64,000 bases of DNA, taken from contig CM028919.1 in assembly GCA_016801845.1 (NCBI GenBank), forward strand, positions 7,890,001 to 7,954,000, read 5' to 3'. This document shows, piece by piece, positions 14,034 through 25,470 of this stretch (position 1 is the first letter of the stretch; the number at the start of each line of letters is the position of its first letter). A program made the position numbers and the translations under genes. A model generated the notes under the pieces. It had not been told where the DNA came from, did not search any database, and was given only the letters and a program-made list of their open reading frames with translations. The DNA is from Polydactylus sextarius. Its lineage: Eukaryota > Chordata > Actinopteri > Polynemidae.

Positions 14034-14040
14034 TATAAAA
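14034..14040 (+). promoter_or_regulatory. TATA box of ankrd63
   Basis: TATAAAA follows a G-rich segment and lies about 157 bp upstream of the start codon. A transcription start near 14065 would give a 5' UTR of roughly 130 bases with no need for an upstream exon. This agrees with the gene having a single coding exon. Confidence 0.6.
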
Positions 14041-14196
14041 ACACTGGCAGCTCCTCTCTGAGTCTTACACTGAGGTAAATGCACTCACTGTCAACACAGA
14101 CAGCCTCGGAGAACTTGCTACACACTTTCTCTCCCTATTCGTCACCTCCTTTCTCAGCTCGCTTGAAGGCTCAGCTCCACCAGCAGCTGTTAGAGA

Positions 14197-15813
14197 ATGA
14201 TGCGGCCAAAAGATTTGCGCCAGGGCTCTGGCACCAAGACCTTTTTGGATGCCATGCACGGTGGTAAAGTTCACCTTGCACGCTTTATCCTGGACGCCTT
14301 GGATGGACGCATCATCAACTCAAAAACGGAAAACAGCCGCACCCCACTCATGTATGCCGTCTGCCTACAAGACCACGGGACCAGAGCCAAGTTCACCCAG
14401 CTCCTGCTGGAGAAAGGGGCTGATGTCAACTGCCAGGATGAGCATGGCCGCACAGCCCTGAGCCATGCCTGTGAGATGGGTCACTTGGATGTTGTCAAGC
14501 TTCTGGTGCAGTTCAATGCAGACCCAGATGTCTCTGATGCTTGGGGTAACAGCGCTCTCATGTATGCTGCTTTTTCCGGGCATAGTCAGATCCTGGAGTT
14601 TCTGGTCAGAGCTTTTAAAAGACTTGGACTGAGGCTGGACAGGACCAATAACGCTGGCCACTCAGCCATTGAGGTGGCCAACTTCTTTGGACACAACCAA
14701 TGCGTCCGGATTCTGAACTTTCCTTGTCGAAGAGGTGTCAGCACAGATGATCAAATTGCAGATGTGGGTACCATTACTGAAGGAGAGTGGCGTCTGCCCA
14801 ATAGGCTCCCAAGACACATTCTGGAGAGGTTCTCCAAGCATGTGAATAATGAAGACCAACTGCCTGGGGTATTTCAGAGACAGTTGAAGATAGGAGACAG
14901 CAGTGGGCTGTGGAACCGCATCAAGTGTCCTAGAAGCCAGTCACAAGAGGACAACCATCGCCACAGCTGGGCTCTTCCTCCTCAGCTAGAGAAAAGACAG
15001 ATTGAGGGGGATCATAGTGTCCTCTTTACTGCCAAACAACTGCAAAACTGCCAGCTTAGAGAGCTAAGAGGAGCTAAAACACTGAACTCTCTGCCTGAGC
15101 CTAGCCAGAAAGATGTCAGCCGAGACTCTGGACTCCTAGAGCAAAAACCAGAGAGTTTTCCTCTCTGGGGAAAAGCAAAATCATTTAACCTAGACCTTCT
15201 GAGCAGTAGAAAGCAGTCCTATCAGGGTGATGTGCGTGACATGAGCCTGTCAGCCAGCAAATTAAAGAGAGCCTCACTGCAGGATGAGAGATGCCTGATA
15301 GACAAGATGGAATGTCAAGGAAACACCCGCAGCCTGACAAACAATGTTGACAAAACTGTCTCAGTGCCAAAACCTCTTTTCCACAGCAAGAGTCAGCCCA
15401 TGAGAGCACACGAGGACAATGTGAAATCACAGAAAGAAGAGGCTGAAGACATAGCTCCATCAAGCAGGAGAGAGCAGCAGCAGCAGAAGCGGGGAAGCTT
15501 TGGACCGACCAGCAGACACAGCAAACTGCTGTTCGCCAGAGGGGAAATGGAGTCCTCAAAGATCCCCAGTGACACGCCGGGGTTCATTGGCCTGGGGACA
15601 AGACTGCTGCGTCGTTTCACGGCACCAGAATTCATGAGGATGGTCATAGACTGCTCATCAGGCTCCATGAACGGCAGAGGGCGGATGTCCCGTTCAGAAA
15701 CCTTCCCTCTCTCACACACACATCAACAGGTCAACAGCCAGCCGAGCATAGACAGCATCAGTGGAGTGAAGTGTGAGTTTGAAAGCTGTTCGTCTCAGTC
15801 TGCCCTTGATTAG
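14197..15813 (+). CDS. ankrd63: Ankyrin repeat domain-containing protein 63 orthologue, single coding exon
   Basis: The uninterrupted frame encodes 538 residues. The start MMRPKDLRQGSGTKTFLDAM aligns with human ANKRD63 (MLKPKDL..GTRTFLEAM), which fixes the ATG. About four ankyrin repeats follow: residues roughly 48-80 (RTPLMYAV..LLLEKGADVN), 84-113 (GRTALSHACEMGHLDVVKLL), 117-150 (GNSALMYAAFSGHSQILEFL, then GLRLDRTN) and 153-175 (GHSAIEVANFFGHNQCVRIL). The rest is polar and low in predicted order. A basic LLRRFTAPEF near residue 474 matches the RRRSTAPDI segment near the human C-terminus. Human ANKRD63 is about 380 residues, so the middle is much longer here. The molecular role is poorly known; ankyrin repeats imply protein binding. 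Upstream are a TATA box and X-box. The position between plcb2 (same strand) and convergent pak6 matches the human locus. ANKRD34 proteins are related but fit less well. Confidence 0.92.
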   Translation: MMRPKDLRQGSGTKTFLDAMHGGKVHLARFILDALDGRIINSKTENSRTPLMYAVCLQDHGTRAKFTQLLLEKGADVNCQDEHGRTALSHACEMGHLDVVKLLVQFNADPDVSDAWGNSALMYAAFSGHSQILEFLVRAFKRLGLRLDRTNNAGHSAIEVANFFGHNQCVRILNFPCRRGVSTDDQIADVGTITEGEWRLPNRLPRHILERFSKHVNNEDQLPGVFQRQLKIGDSSGLWNRIKCPRSQSQEDNHRHSWALPPQLEKRQIEGDHSVLFTAKQLQNCQLRELRGAKTLNSLPEPSQKDVSRDSGLLEQKPESFPLWGKAKSFNLDLLSSRKQSYQGDVRDMSLSASKLKRASLQDERCLIDKMECQGNTRSLTNNVDKTVSVPKPLFHSKSQPMRAHEDNVKSQKEEAEDIAPSSRREQQQQKRGSFGPTSRHSKLLFARGEMESSKIPSDTPGFIGLGTRLLRRFTAPEFMRMVIDCSSGSMNGRGRMSRSETFPLSHTHQQVNSQPSIDSISGVKCEFESCSSQSALD

Positions 15814-16241
15814 AACAAGGACAGTGCCAAGCAACAGAAATGGCTGACAGTTATACATTTTACAGCACTTAAAATTCTGACAATACAGTCGGTTGGTTGC
15901 TTGATGATATTTATTAAGAGAAATAATGATTCTTTGCTGATGTTGTATTTTATTAGTTTTTTCAATGTTATTTATAAAAACTAATTTAAAGCTAATTGTT
16001 CACTGGCATTCAGCTATATACAATTTTGCTATTCTATATTTGAAATTTATAAATTGACATAGTATCAGTCTGTGAGCTACTAAAAATAATTATTTTTGTT
16101 TCACATATATATATACAATTTATATTATATTGAATTAAATGTATTTGATATTGCTTCTGTGTTCATAAGAAATATTGTATGTATTTTGCTCAAATATTCA
16201 GATACTGCCCACTGTATGATTCATGCTGAATACCTAATAAA
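15814..16241 (+). other. ankrd63: ankrd63 3' UTR with polyadenylation signal
   Basis: AT-rich non-coding DNA follows the stop codon and ends with AATAAA at 16236-16241, giving a predicted 3' UTR of about 440 bases. The next gene, pak6, is convergent; its own signal on the minus strand is near 17021, leaving about 780 bp between the two 3' ends. That interval holds a CA-rich tract at 16638-16730. Confidence 0.55.
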
Positions 16242-17020
16242 TACTTTAAAACACCAGCATATAATGTATTTATGTGCACATGTGAGGGAAATGCAGGATT
16301 AAATTAATTTTGATTCCATATGCGTCATTTATTGATTTATACAAAATTAAAATATGTAATTCTCTTTTTCATGAATGACCCACACAGAGATTAGAAATAC
16401 ATGAAACATGTCAACATGTATCCGTGTCAGAATACAAAGACTATGTGCAAAGTGTTTCTCAGCAGGTGGACGTCCTGCAGCATCACATGCCAGGCCTGTG
16501 TGCTTTGTCTAGGCAAACAAATGCAAATTACAGTCATACACATCTTGAGGAGCGACACACGCATCTTGTGGTTTTTAAAAAGTCGGTCACAATACAAAGA
16601 GGATCGTATCAGAAGCAAACACCGAGATGTCACCTTATACACAGACACACACACACACACAGACATACACACGCACACTCGTGCTCACATGCACACACTC
16701 ACACACACACACACACAAACATATATACACTCACATTTCAGTAAAGAAAAGTAAAATTTTGAATTCATTTCATATAATTTACTGCAGTGAATCAGCAGGT
16801 GTAAGGACCTAATATTCAGTATTTTTTATTTACATTTTGAATTTATCAGCTTATGTTTCAAGTCCATACTTAATTAACGAAACCTTATTTGCAACTTCAC
16901 GTCATACAAACAACCCACAACATCATCTTTTGGAAATAAAGAATAAATATGAAAAAGAGAAATGTGATACTGGTGATTTTCCGATAGCCCGATAGTAGCA
17001 GCTGGACTTTCATCTACCCA

Positions 17021-17700
17021 TTTATTATGCTAATAAAGGAGAATTGTCTTTTTTGTCCCAGTTTGGTACATATTCAAGCATTCACATCAGGCCAGGTGTG
17101 CCTCCGTTTGGCCATGCAAAGAGTCTACTGTCAGTGTTTGTGGAGTGTACCAACCAGGTTGCTTGTCCAGTTTCCACAGCACAGAGTGTGAATGTGCAGA
17201 GGTAATTTCATCCTTCCTTAATAATGTCACAAGGAACTACCTAACACCAGCTTTACAAGCTTTACATGGCTAGCAATAATGCCCACTATGAACACTATAA
17301 AGGATCTTTAGAGTAGCACGTGTTCAGTAGATATAGTTACGTGGAACATTGATTTTGCCTTCAGCTGATATGCACCATGTAGTGTTGGGTTGTCTTGAAT
17401 CCCACCGAATGTTACAGGAAGCCAATCAATATTCGGATCGATCCGAGTTGAGAGGTGAGGAATTAGCATGCTGCCTTTAACTGACTCCTAAAGTGCTTCT
17501 CTCATGCCCGAGACCATGCGGAGTCTGTCAACCAAACTTGCTGTCCTGCCACCATCTCTCTAGTGGCAACATGCTGTCTGGGTCTGCCTCTCCGGAGCTG
17601 ATCTCCCTTCGACTTGGGTGCTAGAGGAGTTGGACCCTGGTGCAGGGTCTAGACAGGTTAGGCTGAAGGTGGGTGTTGGGGACTGGGAGCCCCATAGGGG
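17021..17700 (-). other. pak6: pak6 3' UTR with polyadenylation signal
   Basis: Downstream of the pak6 stop on the minus strand there is no further coding sequence. TTTATT at 17021-17026 reads AATAAA on the minus strand and would give a 3' UTR of about 680 bases. Confidence 0.5.
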
Positions 17701-20700
17701 TCAGCAGCGGGACATGCGCTTGCGGTACTGCTCCACCAGTGGGACCAGGCACTGAGGTGAGCCACTCTGCAGCAAGAAAGGGTGCTCCAGCAGGTCAGTG
17801 GCACTAGCCCGCTCTAGAGGGTCCCTAGTCAGCATTCGGTCCAGGAAGTCTTTCAGAACTGGAGAGATCTGGACCAGAGAACAAAGGGCACATATATTTT
17901 CAATCAAATATGTTTTGAACAACAAGGAACAAAGTGGTGGTTGTGCTTAGGGTTAAGGTTGGGGTTACACATACCATGGCTAATTTTGCTATGCATAATT
18001 TTAAAAGAACAAATACACGTGTGGAGGATTGTTTGTTTACATACCTGGCTGACATTTCGTACAGTAGGAGCCGGTTCATCCCTCAGCCTCTTCATAGCTG
18101 CTACAGGCGTTTCACTAAAGTAAGGGGGCTCTCCATCCACCATCTCCACCACCATGATACCCATGGACCAAACATCCACCTGGAACCCAATCACACACAA
18201 AAAAAAATATGTCAAAGAAACTATAGCACAGATTGCCAGTGCTGGCATTTACTCTACATGACCACTGAGATGACCGCTGTGAATCAGCGTGAGTCAGAGT
18301 TGACTGTGTGCCTCCTCACCTCAGTGCCATATGGTGATTTGGAGATGACCTCAGGAGCCATCCAATAGGGTGTCCCCACAAGAGACTTCCTCTTAGGGAT
18401 GTCCTTACTGATTTGAGCACAGAAGCCAAAGTCTGAAAGCTTGACCTGTGAAGAAGAAGAAGAAAAACACCTTGCTATCAATGTAGCCAAAATGAAGAAA
18501 GAAAAATGAAGAAGAAAGAGAGCGTAAAAGCAAATCATACCCTCCCATCTAATGTGAGTAGTATAGAGTCACTCTTGATGTCTCTGTGGATGACTCCCTG
18601 TGAATGGAGATAGGCCAGGGCTTGCAAAACAGCTTCACACACTGTGGCAATCTGCTCTTCACTCAGTCTGCAGAGCAACACACACAGAGACACAGACACA
18701 CACAAACAGATTTTACATTAACATTTCACATTTTTCCATTAGGAGTTACAACAAATCGACGGCTCAGAAAGTCGAAACTTATGAATCACCACACATTAAA
18801 GGCAATGATAAAGAGAGCAGGGTTCAGAACAACAACTCCTACACAGCAGTATGACTAACAAAATATGCTAATTTCTCTTTGGTTTTAATGAAATTTCAAC
18901 ATTTTGTAGTGTAACAGAGGGATATGAGAGCCAAGATTCTAAAAGTTGTTTTCAAACAGTAAGCAAGGTCAGGTATCGGCTGTAAAGCAAGGTAACAATT
19001 ACTTAGCTGCTGTTAGTGCTGTTTTCTCCCACATATGACTGTCACCATATATAAAAAGATGCTCAATGTAGTGCGTAACTCAGCCAAGGCCAAACACTCC
19101 TGCACACCTGGATATTTATCTGGATCTGCACTATACTGAACAAACTCATAAATCTCAATACCAGAACAATATTTCTTTTCTTTTTTTGCATCAAGATCTG
19201 TGCATTATTTTCCGAGAAACTGACAGAGAAGTTGAAAAATTGCTCCCAAAATTACAATGTTAAGGAGAGTGCTCTTTTCCAAATTTGCATCCAAATTTAA
19301 TGGGTTCTTCCCCTCCCTCCATCAAGTCTGGTGCAAATTCAGGTCAGTACTTTTGGCATAATCCAGCTGACAAATCAACATCAGACATTGGTGGAAACAT
19401 AACCCTCTTAGCTAAATTTATATATTTGGGTGAAAATCATCTTACATTAAAATAGCATTTTATTTCTTAATTTAAAAAGCAACCAGGAAACACACAGAAG
19501 CAAAGGAGTCTTATTCCCAATTGTTCTGTCAATATAATAATTATTTTAGTCTTTGATAGGAAGTGGCTGTGACAGCTGGCTCATTTTATATGTCATCTGG
19601 CTTGCAAGAATTTTTTTCATCCCTTTGAGTCAAACGATCTAACCCTGAGGTCATCATATGGAGATCGAGCCAGCCATCTGTTAATAATATAAAACACATT
19701 GACAGCTCAAAGCAATTACATACTGGCAAAAATCCCCTGTTGCTGGTTGATATGTTTTCCTTATTTTTGATGTATGGACTACTGGATAATATGACAGCAT
19801 CCGGAAATAAAATTTTCACCCAAAATTGACTTTCCACATGTCATCTAAACATGCACATATTCAATTATGTTATTAAATTATCATTTTCCCCCTGAGAAAA
19901 GCAGGAGGCTGGGAGTGCAGGTGGAGACTGAGTCAGTGAATGATTGTCTCCCTGAGTCTCAATGCTGCTCAACACCAGTCGATACCATACTACCCCCTTG
20001 TGGTTGTTATAGTTATTAAAGATGATATCATAACTAGACAGAATGCACCAAATGCAGTTTTCTAAAAAGAGGGACTGAGATATTTCTGGCTTGGTGGTTA
20101 CTCATACCTGGTTTCAGACACAATGTTGGTTAGTGCTCCACCCTGCAGGTACTCCATGATAACCCACAGCTCCTCCTCCACCAGGGCAGATTTAAACATC
20201 TCCACCACATTCCTGTGCTGATAGTCCCTCATGATTACCACCTGCAGCACAAATGTTCAAAAAAAATTAAAGCCAATAACAATCGCTGATATTAAAGGGA
20301 CATTTCAGTAATTGAGTGCAGCACTTTGATAAAGTTAGGAGACACGTGAGAGAGAGATTAAATAGGCAGAGTAAGTGTAGCATGGATGCCCTTGTAGCTT
20401 AGAGCCTGATTTACTGACCATGAACTGCATCCCTCTTTCCCTCCCTTTTTCTTGTGATTTATTTGCTGTCTGTAATAAAGGTGTTAATGCCCCATACAAT
20501 AGTAAAACAAACAAACAAAAAAGTTGTAATTTCCTCATGGGATAACCAAGATAGTAGACCATCAGGGTTGTTTTCTCAGGGAAGCTCCTTCCAAATACAT
20601 AAAAATAAACAGAATTTTTGATAAAGGAGAATTGATGACCAGTTAAATCCAGACTTATAGATAATCCAGTGCCCCTTCAAATAAGCATCAAAATATAAAC

Positions 20701-23700
20701 TACAATGAACACCATGCCTTAAATTTCCAGGTGTCTTTCTGCAAGTGAGAATATATTTCTTTGCGCTTGTTATTGTGAAATTACTGTCCCAGTACTGTAC
20801 CTCATTAAAAAGCAGCTCTCTTCTCTGCTGCCGCCGCAGGTCCATCATCTTCACTGCTACCTCCCTGCCGCTGTGCTTCTCTGTGGCAATACATACCACC
20901 CCCGTTGAGCCCTCCCCAATCTTCACAAAGTTCTCCAGGTAAGACCGTGGGTCACCTTTGTCTACCACCATCTGCAGTGCAGCTTTGAACTGTTCATGGG
21001 TTACCTTGGGTGGGTCTGGGGGTGGCCTGGGTGAAGGGTGTTGTGGGGGTCTAAAGGCTGGGGAGCAGGTGCCGGGGGGGCTGGTGGCTAGTGAGCCCGT
21101 GGGGGAGGGTCTAGGTTGAGAAGGACTGTCTTGCCTCGGGTTAGGAGGGTTGGGGCATCCAGAGTGTCTGAGGAAAGGATCCGGCCCACTGGGCCTCAGT
21201 CCCATATTAGGAGAGAGGCCCAGTGTGTAGCTAGCTGAAGAGCGCACTGTTCGCTGGGGTCTGACGCCTCCCACAAGCGGACTGCTGGTGCCAGTGGGCA
21301 GGAAGCCGGAGTGGTACCTCACTGTTGACTCTGCCTGCATGATAAGAGAAAAAATGTTCAGAACATTAAACGGGTATGTTGGCTATCTGCCTGTGGCTCA
21401 AGAACTACTTTAAAACCAAATGTATATCAAGCCCATCGCCCTCGCTCTGTAGCCACCTCACCTGATATGACCCATGTAAAGATGTTGTTATATGCACCCA
21501 AGATGACCAACTGAAATTTAGCCAAACACACAATCTCTCAAGTTTTACAATCCCCCTGGCACTTTACATCCATATTTCATATCTTAACACAAGAATTAAA
21601 TTTAATATTCAACAAGTCGGATGATTTCTGGACAAAAAAAAAAATTGCATTAATGTATTCAGTACTCCTGCAAAAACATGTTAGTAGCGTTAGTAGAAAT
21701 TTTGCATTCCATGAATAATGTATTACCAGTGTATTTAATGGCAGCAAACATTGCTAAGAAATTGTTATAATCGTAAGCTTACCTTCAGGTCATAGGAGGA
21801 GAACGGCCTCCCCGGGCTGTTCTGTGGGTGCATGTACATCGGTAGGTTGGGCCGGAGCTCTGTGGTGACTGTCCCTTGGTCTCCATGGGGTGGCTGTACA
21901 GTCATAGCCGGGCTGTAGAAACAAGCTATAGGTCTCTGATTTGGTGGCATTCCCCTCGGCAGCTGGAAATCTCTCTTCCATATTACTCTCTCATGAGGGC
22001 TCCCCATCTCACTACTCATATAAGCACCGTGACTCGGCAGCGGGGCATTGTGAGGCTGAGCCCCTTGTGAGGGTCCCTCCAGGGAGGTGACACTCACTTC
22101 ATAGGTGGACTTGGCCTTTGGCAAGATCCCGTTGGGTTGTAGAGTGATGCTCTTCTTCATGCCTAAGTAAGGAGTGTTGGTCTCACTGTGGATGTTCCTG
22201 GTTTTGTCCCTCCACTGGTCCTGACCCACATCATCATCGTCTTCATCATCTTGGGTGAGACCCTCATACTGGTATGTGTCTCCCTCGTTCACCTCCCCAA
22301 GCCTTCCCAAAGACTGGGCCCTCTTCCTGGCTGAGGGGCTGCTCTTCCTCAAAGAGTTGGAACTGGTCACAGACAGGCGGCTCATATCATTGATCATGGC
22401 TGTGATGTAGTCCCCGTGACCGATCATGCTCCCACGCACAATGGTCTGAAAAAGAAGAGGCGTTAATCTTTATCACACTGCGCATGCCATGAGCATATTA
22501 TAGAATGATTTCAGACTGAAGGGAATAATGAGGGTGACATATTCACAGCTCAGAGGCAAGTTAAATATAGACTTGAGAATCTGTAAAGGACATCTTTGTC
22601 ATTCTTCAAAGACAAGGACTTTAAATAATTTTGCCCGTGGCTTCAATTTTGACAATACACTGACAAATGTAACAAGCCAATGTTTCACCAGACAAACTGC
22701 ATTGATAGACTCTCTACTAATTTTCCTACAAAATTCAGATATTAGATATTATAAATGCCCATATGACCTTTCATGCATTATGCATTGACGACAACAAGCA
22801 AAGGCGAAGTTGCTTAAACTTGCCCTGATCTAAAATGATCAGACAACCTTAAGATCTTTTGCCAGATCAGTGTTAGTGTTGCAACTATAAGCGAAGAAGC
22901 ATGGTGGCTCATTACTCAGTCTCAGGGTAGAGTCATGTTCAGTTCACAGCCAGTCAACAACTTCTCCTGTTTCTCTGATTCACTGCCATTTCATCTGCAC
23001 AGCAGGGAGAGGTCATATGACATCTCACCTAATGTAGCACCTCTCACAGTGGAGAGAATGGTAGGTGATAATGGTCTTGGTGAGATATCTTATTTTAGAA
23101 GATGCAATAATAATAAGGGTTTAAATATGATAATTTGAAATGGAGGAAAGAAATGACTTGCTTGAAATGACAAACATTTTTTTTGTTATGAGGGTCTTGT
23201 GGGTAGCACCTCATCTTGATGACCATGGATCTGACATAAATGCTGACATGCTGCTTCTCATAGTACACAGCTCTAATCATATCATGCCGTTAATGATATA
23301 TTGATGTTTTCTCAGTGTTTTTTTTTCCTTTCTGGAGGACCATAAACCGCATTGACAGTATGCTCTGCAAAGTGTAGAAATCCTGTGATTTGCAGGCTTT
23401 ATCACTCACTGGCGTTTCCTGTGCTGTACCTGCACTTTTTATCCTTTCTGTTTGACATCTATGGGAAGGCACCATGGACTGTTATTAATTGCCGGCATGA
23501 AGTAATAAATCTTGTGGCCCCTCCGAGTATTCAACATTGTACAGTCAGTGTACACAGCAGGGTCATTAGCTCAGCCCCATGATAGATAAGAAAATAAAAG
23601 AGATGGGGAGGGGAGCATGCCTTCCTTCTACGCTGTCATCAGAGGATTATGACTTTTTCTGAGACAGCAAGATTTCTCTGAGGCTCTAAGGGTTATTTCT

Positions 23701-24059
23701 ACATTGATACAACAAGGAGTGTATCTTTGTGCATCAGGTATTAAAGGGAAGCTTCTCAAATAACAACTCACATTGTGATGGCTAATCATTACTGCTGAGC
23801 AGTTAAATATAAGGTTACAGGTATGATTAAGAGCTGAATGGAAGGTGCGCCATACCTTCTTTGGCCTCAGCTCTACGTCTGTGATCCTGGAAGGGTCCAC
23901 CATGGGTCTGGGCCTGCGCAGGTTCTCTATCAGACTTCGCCATTGTGTTGGCAGGCCCACAAAGCAGCCATGCTTGGCATCAAACGATGTGTGGACACGG
24001 TGCTCAAAGTTCTTAGGCGCTGATATCTCAGGCCTCTTCTTTTTTTTCTTGCGAAACAT
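17701..24059 (-). CDS. pak6: p21-activated kinase 6 (group II PAK), eight coding exons
   Basis: Exons on the minus strand are 24059-23856, 22445-21783, 21334-20801, 20241-20108, 18667-18541, 18445-18320, 18179-18045 and 17868-17701. All phases agree, giving 696 residues (human 681). The start MFRKKKKKRPEIS is that of human PAK6. Residues about 12-37 are the CRIB motif (ISAPKNFEHRVHTSFD), which binds Cdc42-GTP; RPRPMVDPS near 50 matches the group II autoinhibitory segment. A long Ser/Pro-rich linker precedes the kinase: glycine loop GEGSTG near 429, lysine 451 in AVKMM, HRDIKSD with Asp541, DFG at 559-561, activation-loop Ser575 in KRKSLVGTPYW. The ending PLVEQYRKRMSRC resembles PAK6 (PLIQLYRKQTSTC) and not PAK4 or PAK5. 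It is a serine/threonine kinase acting at cell junctions and the actin cytoskeleton. A strong acceptor at 24103/24104 just upstream of the ATG shows that a 5' non-coding exon exists. Confidence 0.96.
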
Positions 24060-24581
24060 CCTCAGGTCCACGAGGACGACAGCCTGCCCACTTCAAAAAG
24101 TCCCTGAGAAGAAAAGGAGGAACATATTCAGCCTTCAATCTAGGATCACATATGGTGTGTGACTAACTGTAATCATGAAATTTGAGCATAATCAAATCTC
24201 TCCTGCCTCAGTGATAAAGTCACCACTGACTAACGACTGTCTTTTTTTTTTTTTACTGTCAGTGTGTATTCAAATAAAAACTACGACAGCAGATGCTTTT
24301 TCCATGTGAGAGAAAATATTTAAATGGAAACATCCCCGGCATGGGTTGTGTGTGTCCCACACGGCATAGCTGTCATGAGCTTCTGTTTCTGAGAAGTGCT
24401 CTGAGGAGAAAGCACATGGATTTGTAAGCACATGTGTAATGAAGGATATCTGGTCAATTAAGGCTTATTCATTCTCTGTGCCCTTTTACTGATGAACACG
24501 CGGCCGGGTTGGCCAGTGCCCACAGGCTTTCAGTGCATTAGCGGGACAAGAACAACAAACAGACACAAACACTCATGCACA

Positions 24582-24583
<2 letters not shown>

Positions 24584-24640
<57 letters not shown>
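24584..24640. repeat. (TA)n microsatellite
   Basis: About 28 uninterrupted TA units, flanked by CA-rich sequence. It lies in the presumed pak6 5' intron. Confidence 0.95.
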
Positions 24641-24644
<4 letters not shown>

Positions 24645-25044
24645 CACACATACACATTATGGCAGCCTATCCTTCAGAGCCTCTTTACAACCATTTTATA
24701 TCTGATCCTAATTAGTAGCGCCTGTGCCCTTGATTACAAGGAGGGTAACCACTTAATCCTTGGATGGATGGTCCTGTGTTTGGAGAGCCACTAACTCAGG
24801 TTTGCTGTACTTTCAGCTTCATTTTCCATTCAAGTGTAGGGAAATAACTAAATACATTACATCTCATTTCCTCAGCTGCACAGCTGTACTGGGAGATAAT
24901 CACTCACATTTAGGTCTCATGATTAATTTCAAAACTATGTCTTGTAGCTCACAGCATGGACGTCATGTTTAACCAAGCGGGCAGCGTGGCTCAGGTGATG
25001 GCAAAGTCAGTGTAATGGTTGGTGTGATGGTCAGTCTGTTGCTT

Positions 25045-25470
25045 TTGTTTAAGAGTGAAATAATTCTGTCTATTGGATTGATTGCTGTGAAACTTTGTAC
25101 AGACATTTCTGCTGAGTTTGGGGATCCCCTGACTTTTCCTCCAACAGCACCATGAGTTTCACATTTGTGTCTGAGAATGAAATATTGTGACAACTTTTGG
25201 ACGCATTCCTGTGAAATTTTGCTGCAGTTTTCGAAGTTTCTAGATAACACATGACGTGTAATCTTTAGCATTTTCCTCATAGGCTCATGATACTTCAATT
25301 TGTAACCACCATCCTCTGCAGTATTTTGTTTTTCACTGCTAAACACTGCAGTGAAAGAAAAGAACATTGTACTCAGCAAAGGCAAAAAGAGACAGCTGGA
25401 GGGTGTCTAATCAGGAGATGTTAGCATGCTAATGTACAATTTGCACCAAGATATACTTGTCAGACATCAG
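25045..25470 (+). repeat. Dispersed repeat, family B copy 1
   Basis: The stretch contains two internal versions of one unit: GTGAAAT..TTGGATTGATTGCTGTGAAACTTTGTACAGA near 25057 and GTGAAATATTGTGACAACTTTTGGACGCATTCCTGTGAAATTTTG near 25175 (shown here with gaps or in shorthand). Between them is a GGGGATCCCCTGACTTTTCCTC block, followed by TTAGCATGCTAATG. I recall this order as a frequent non-coding interspersed repeat of percomorph fishes. No terminal repeats or coding frame are visible. Confidence 0.5.

Noticed and set aside
17701..24059. Assignment of the kinase to PAK4 or PAK5 (PAK7)
   Set aside because: Its C-terminus, its N-terminus and the ANKRD63/BUB1B neighbours all fit PAK6; PAK4 and PAK5 end differently.
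24060..24071. Four-codon longer N-terminus for pak6
   Set aside because: It also depends on a GTG; MFRKKKKKRPEIS at 24059 matches the known PAK6 start.
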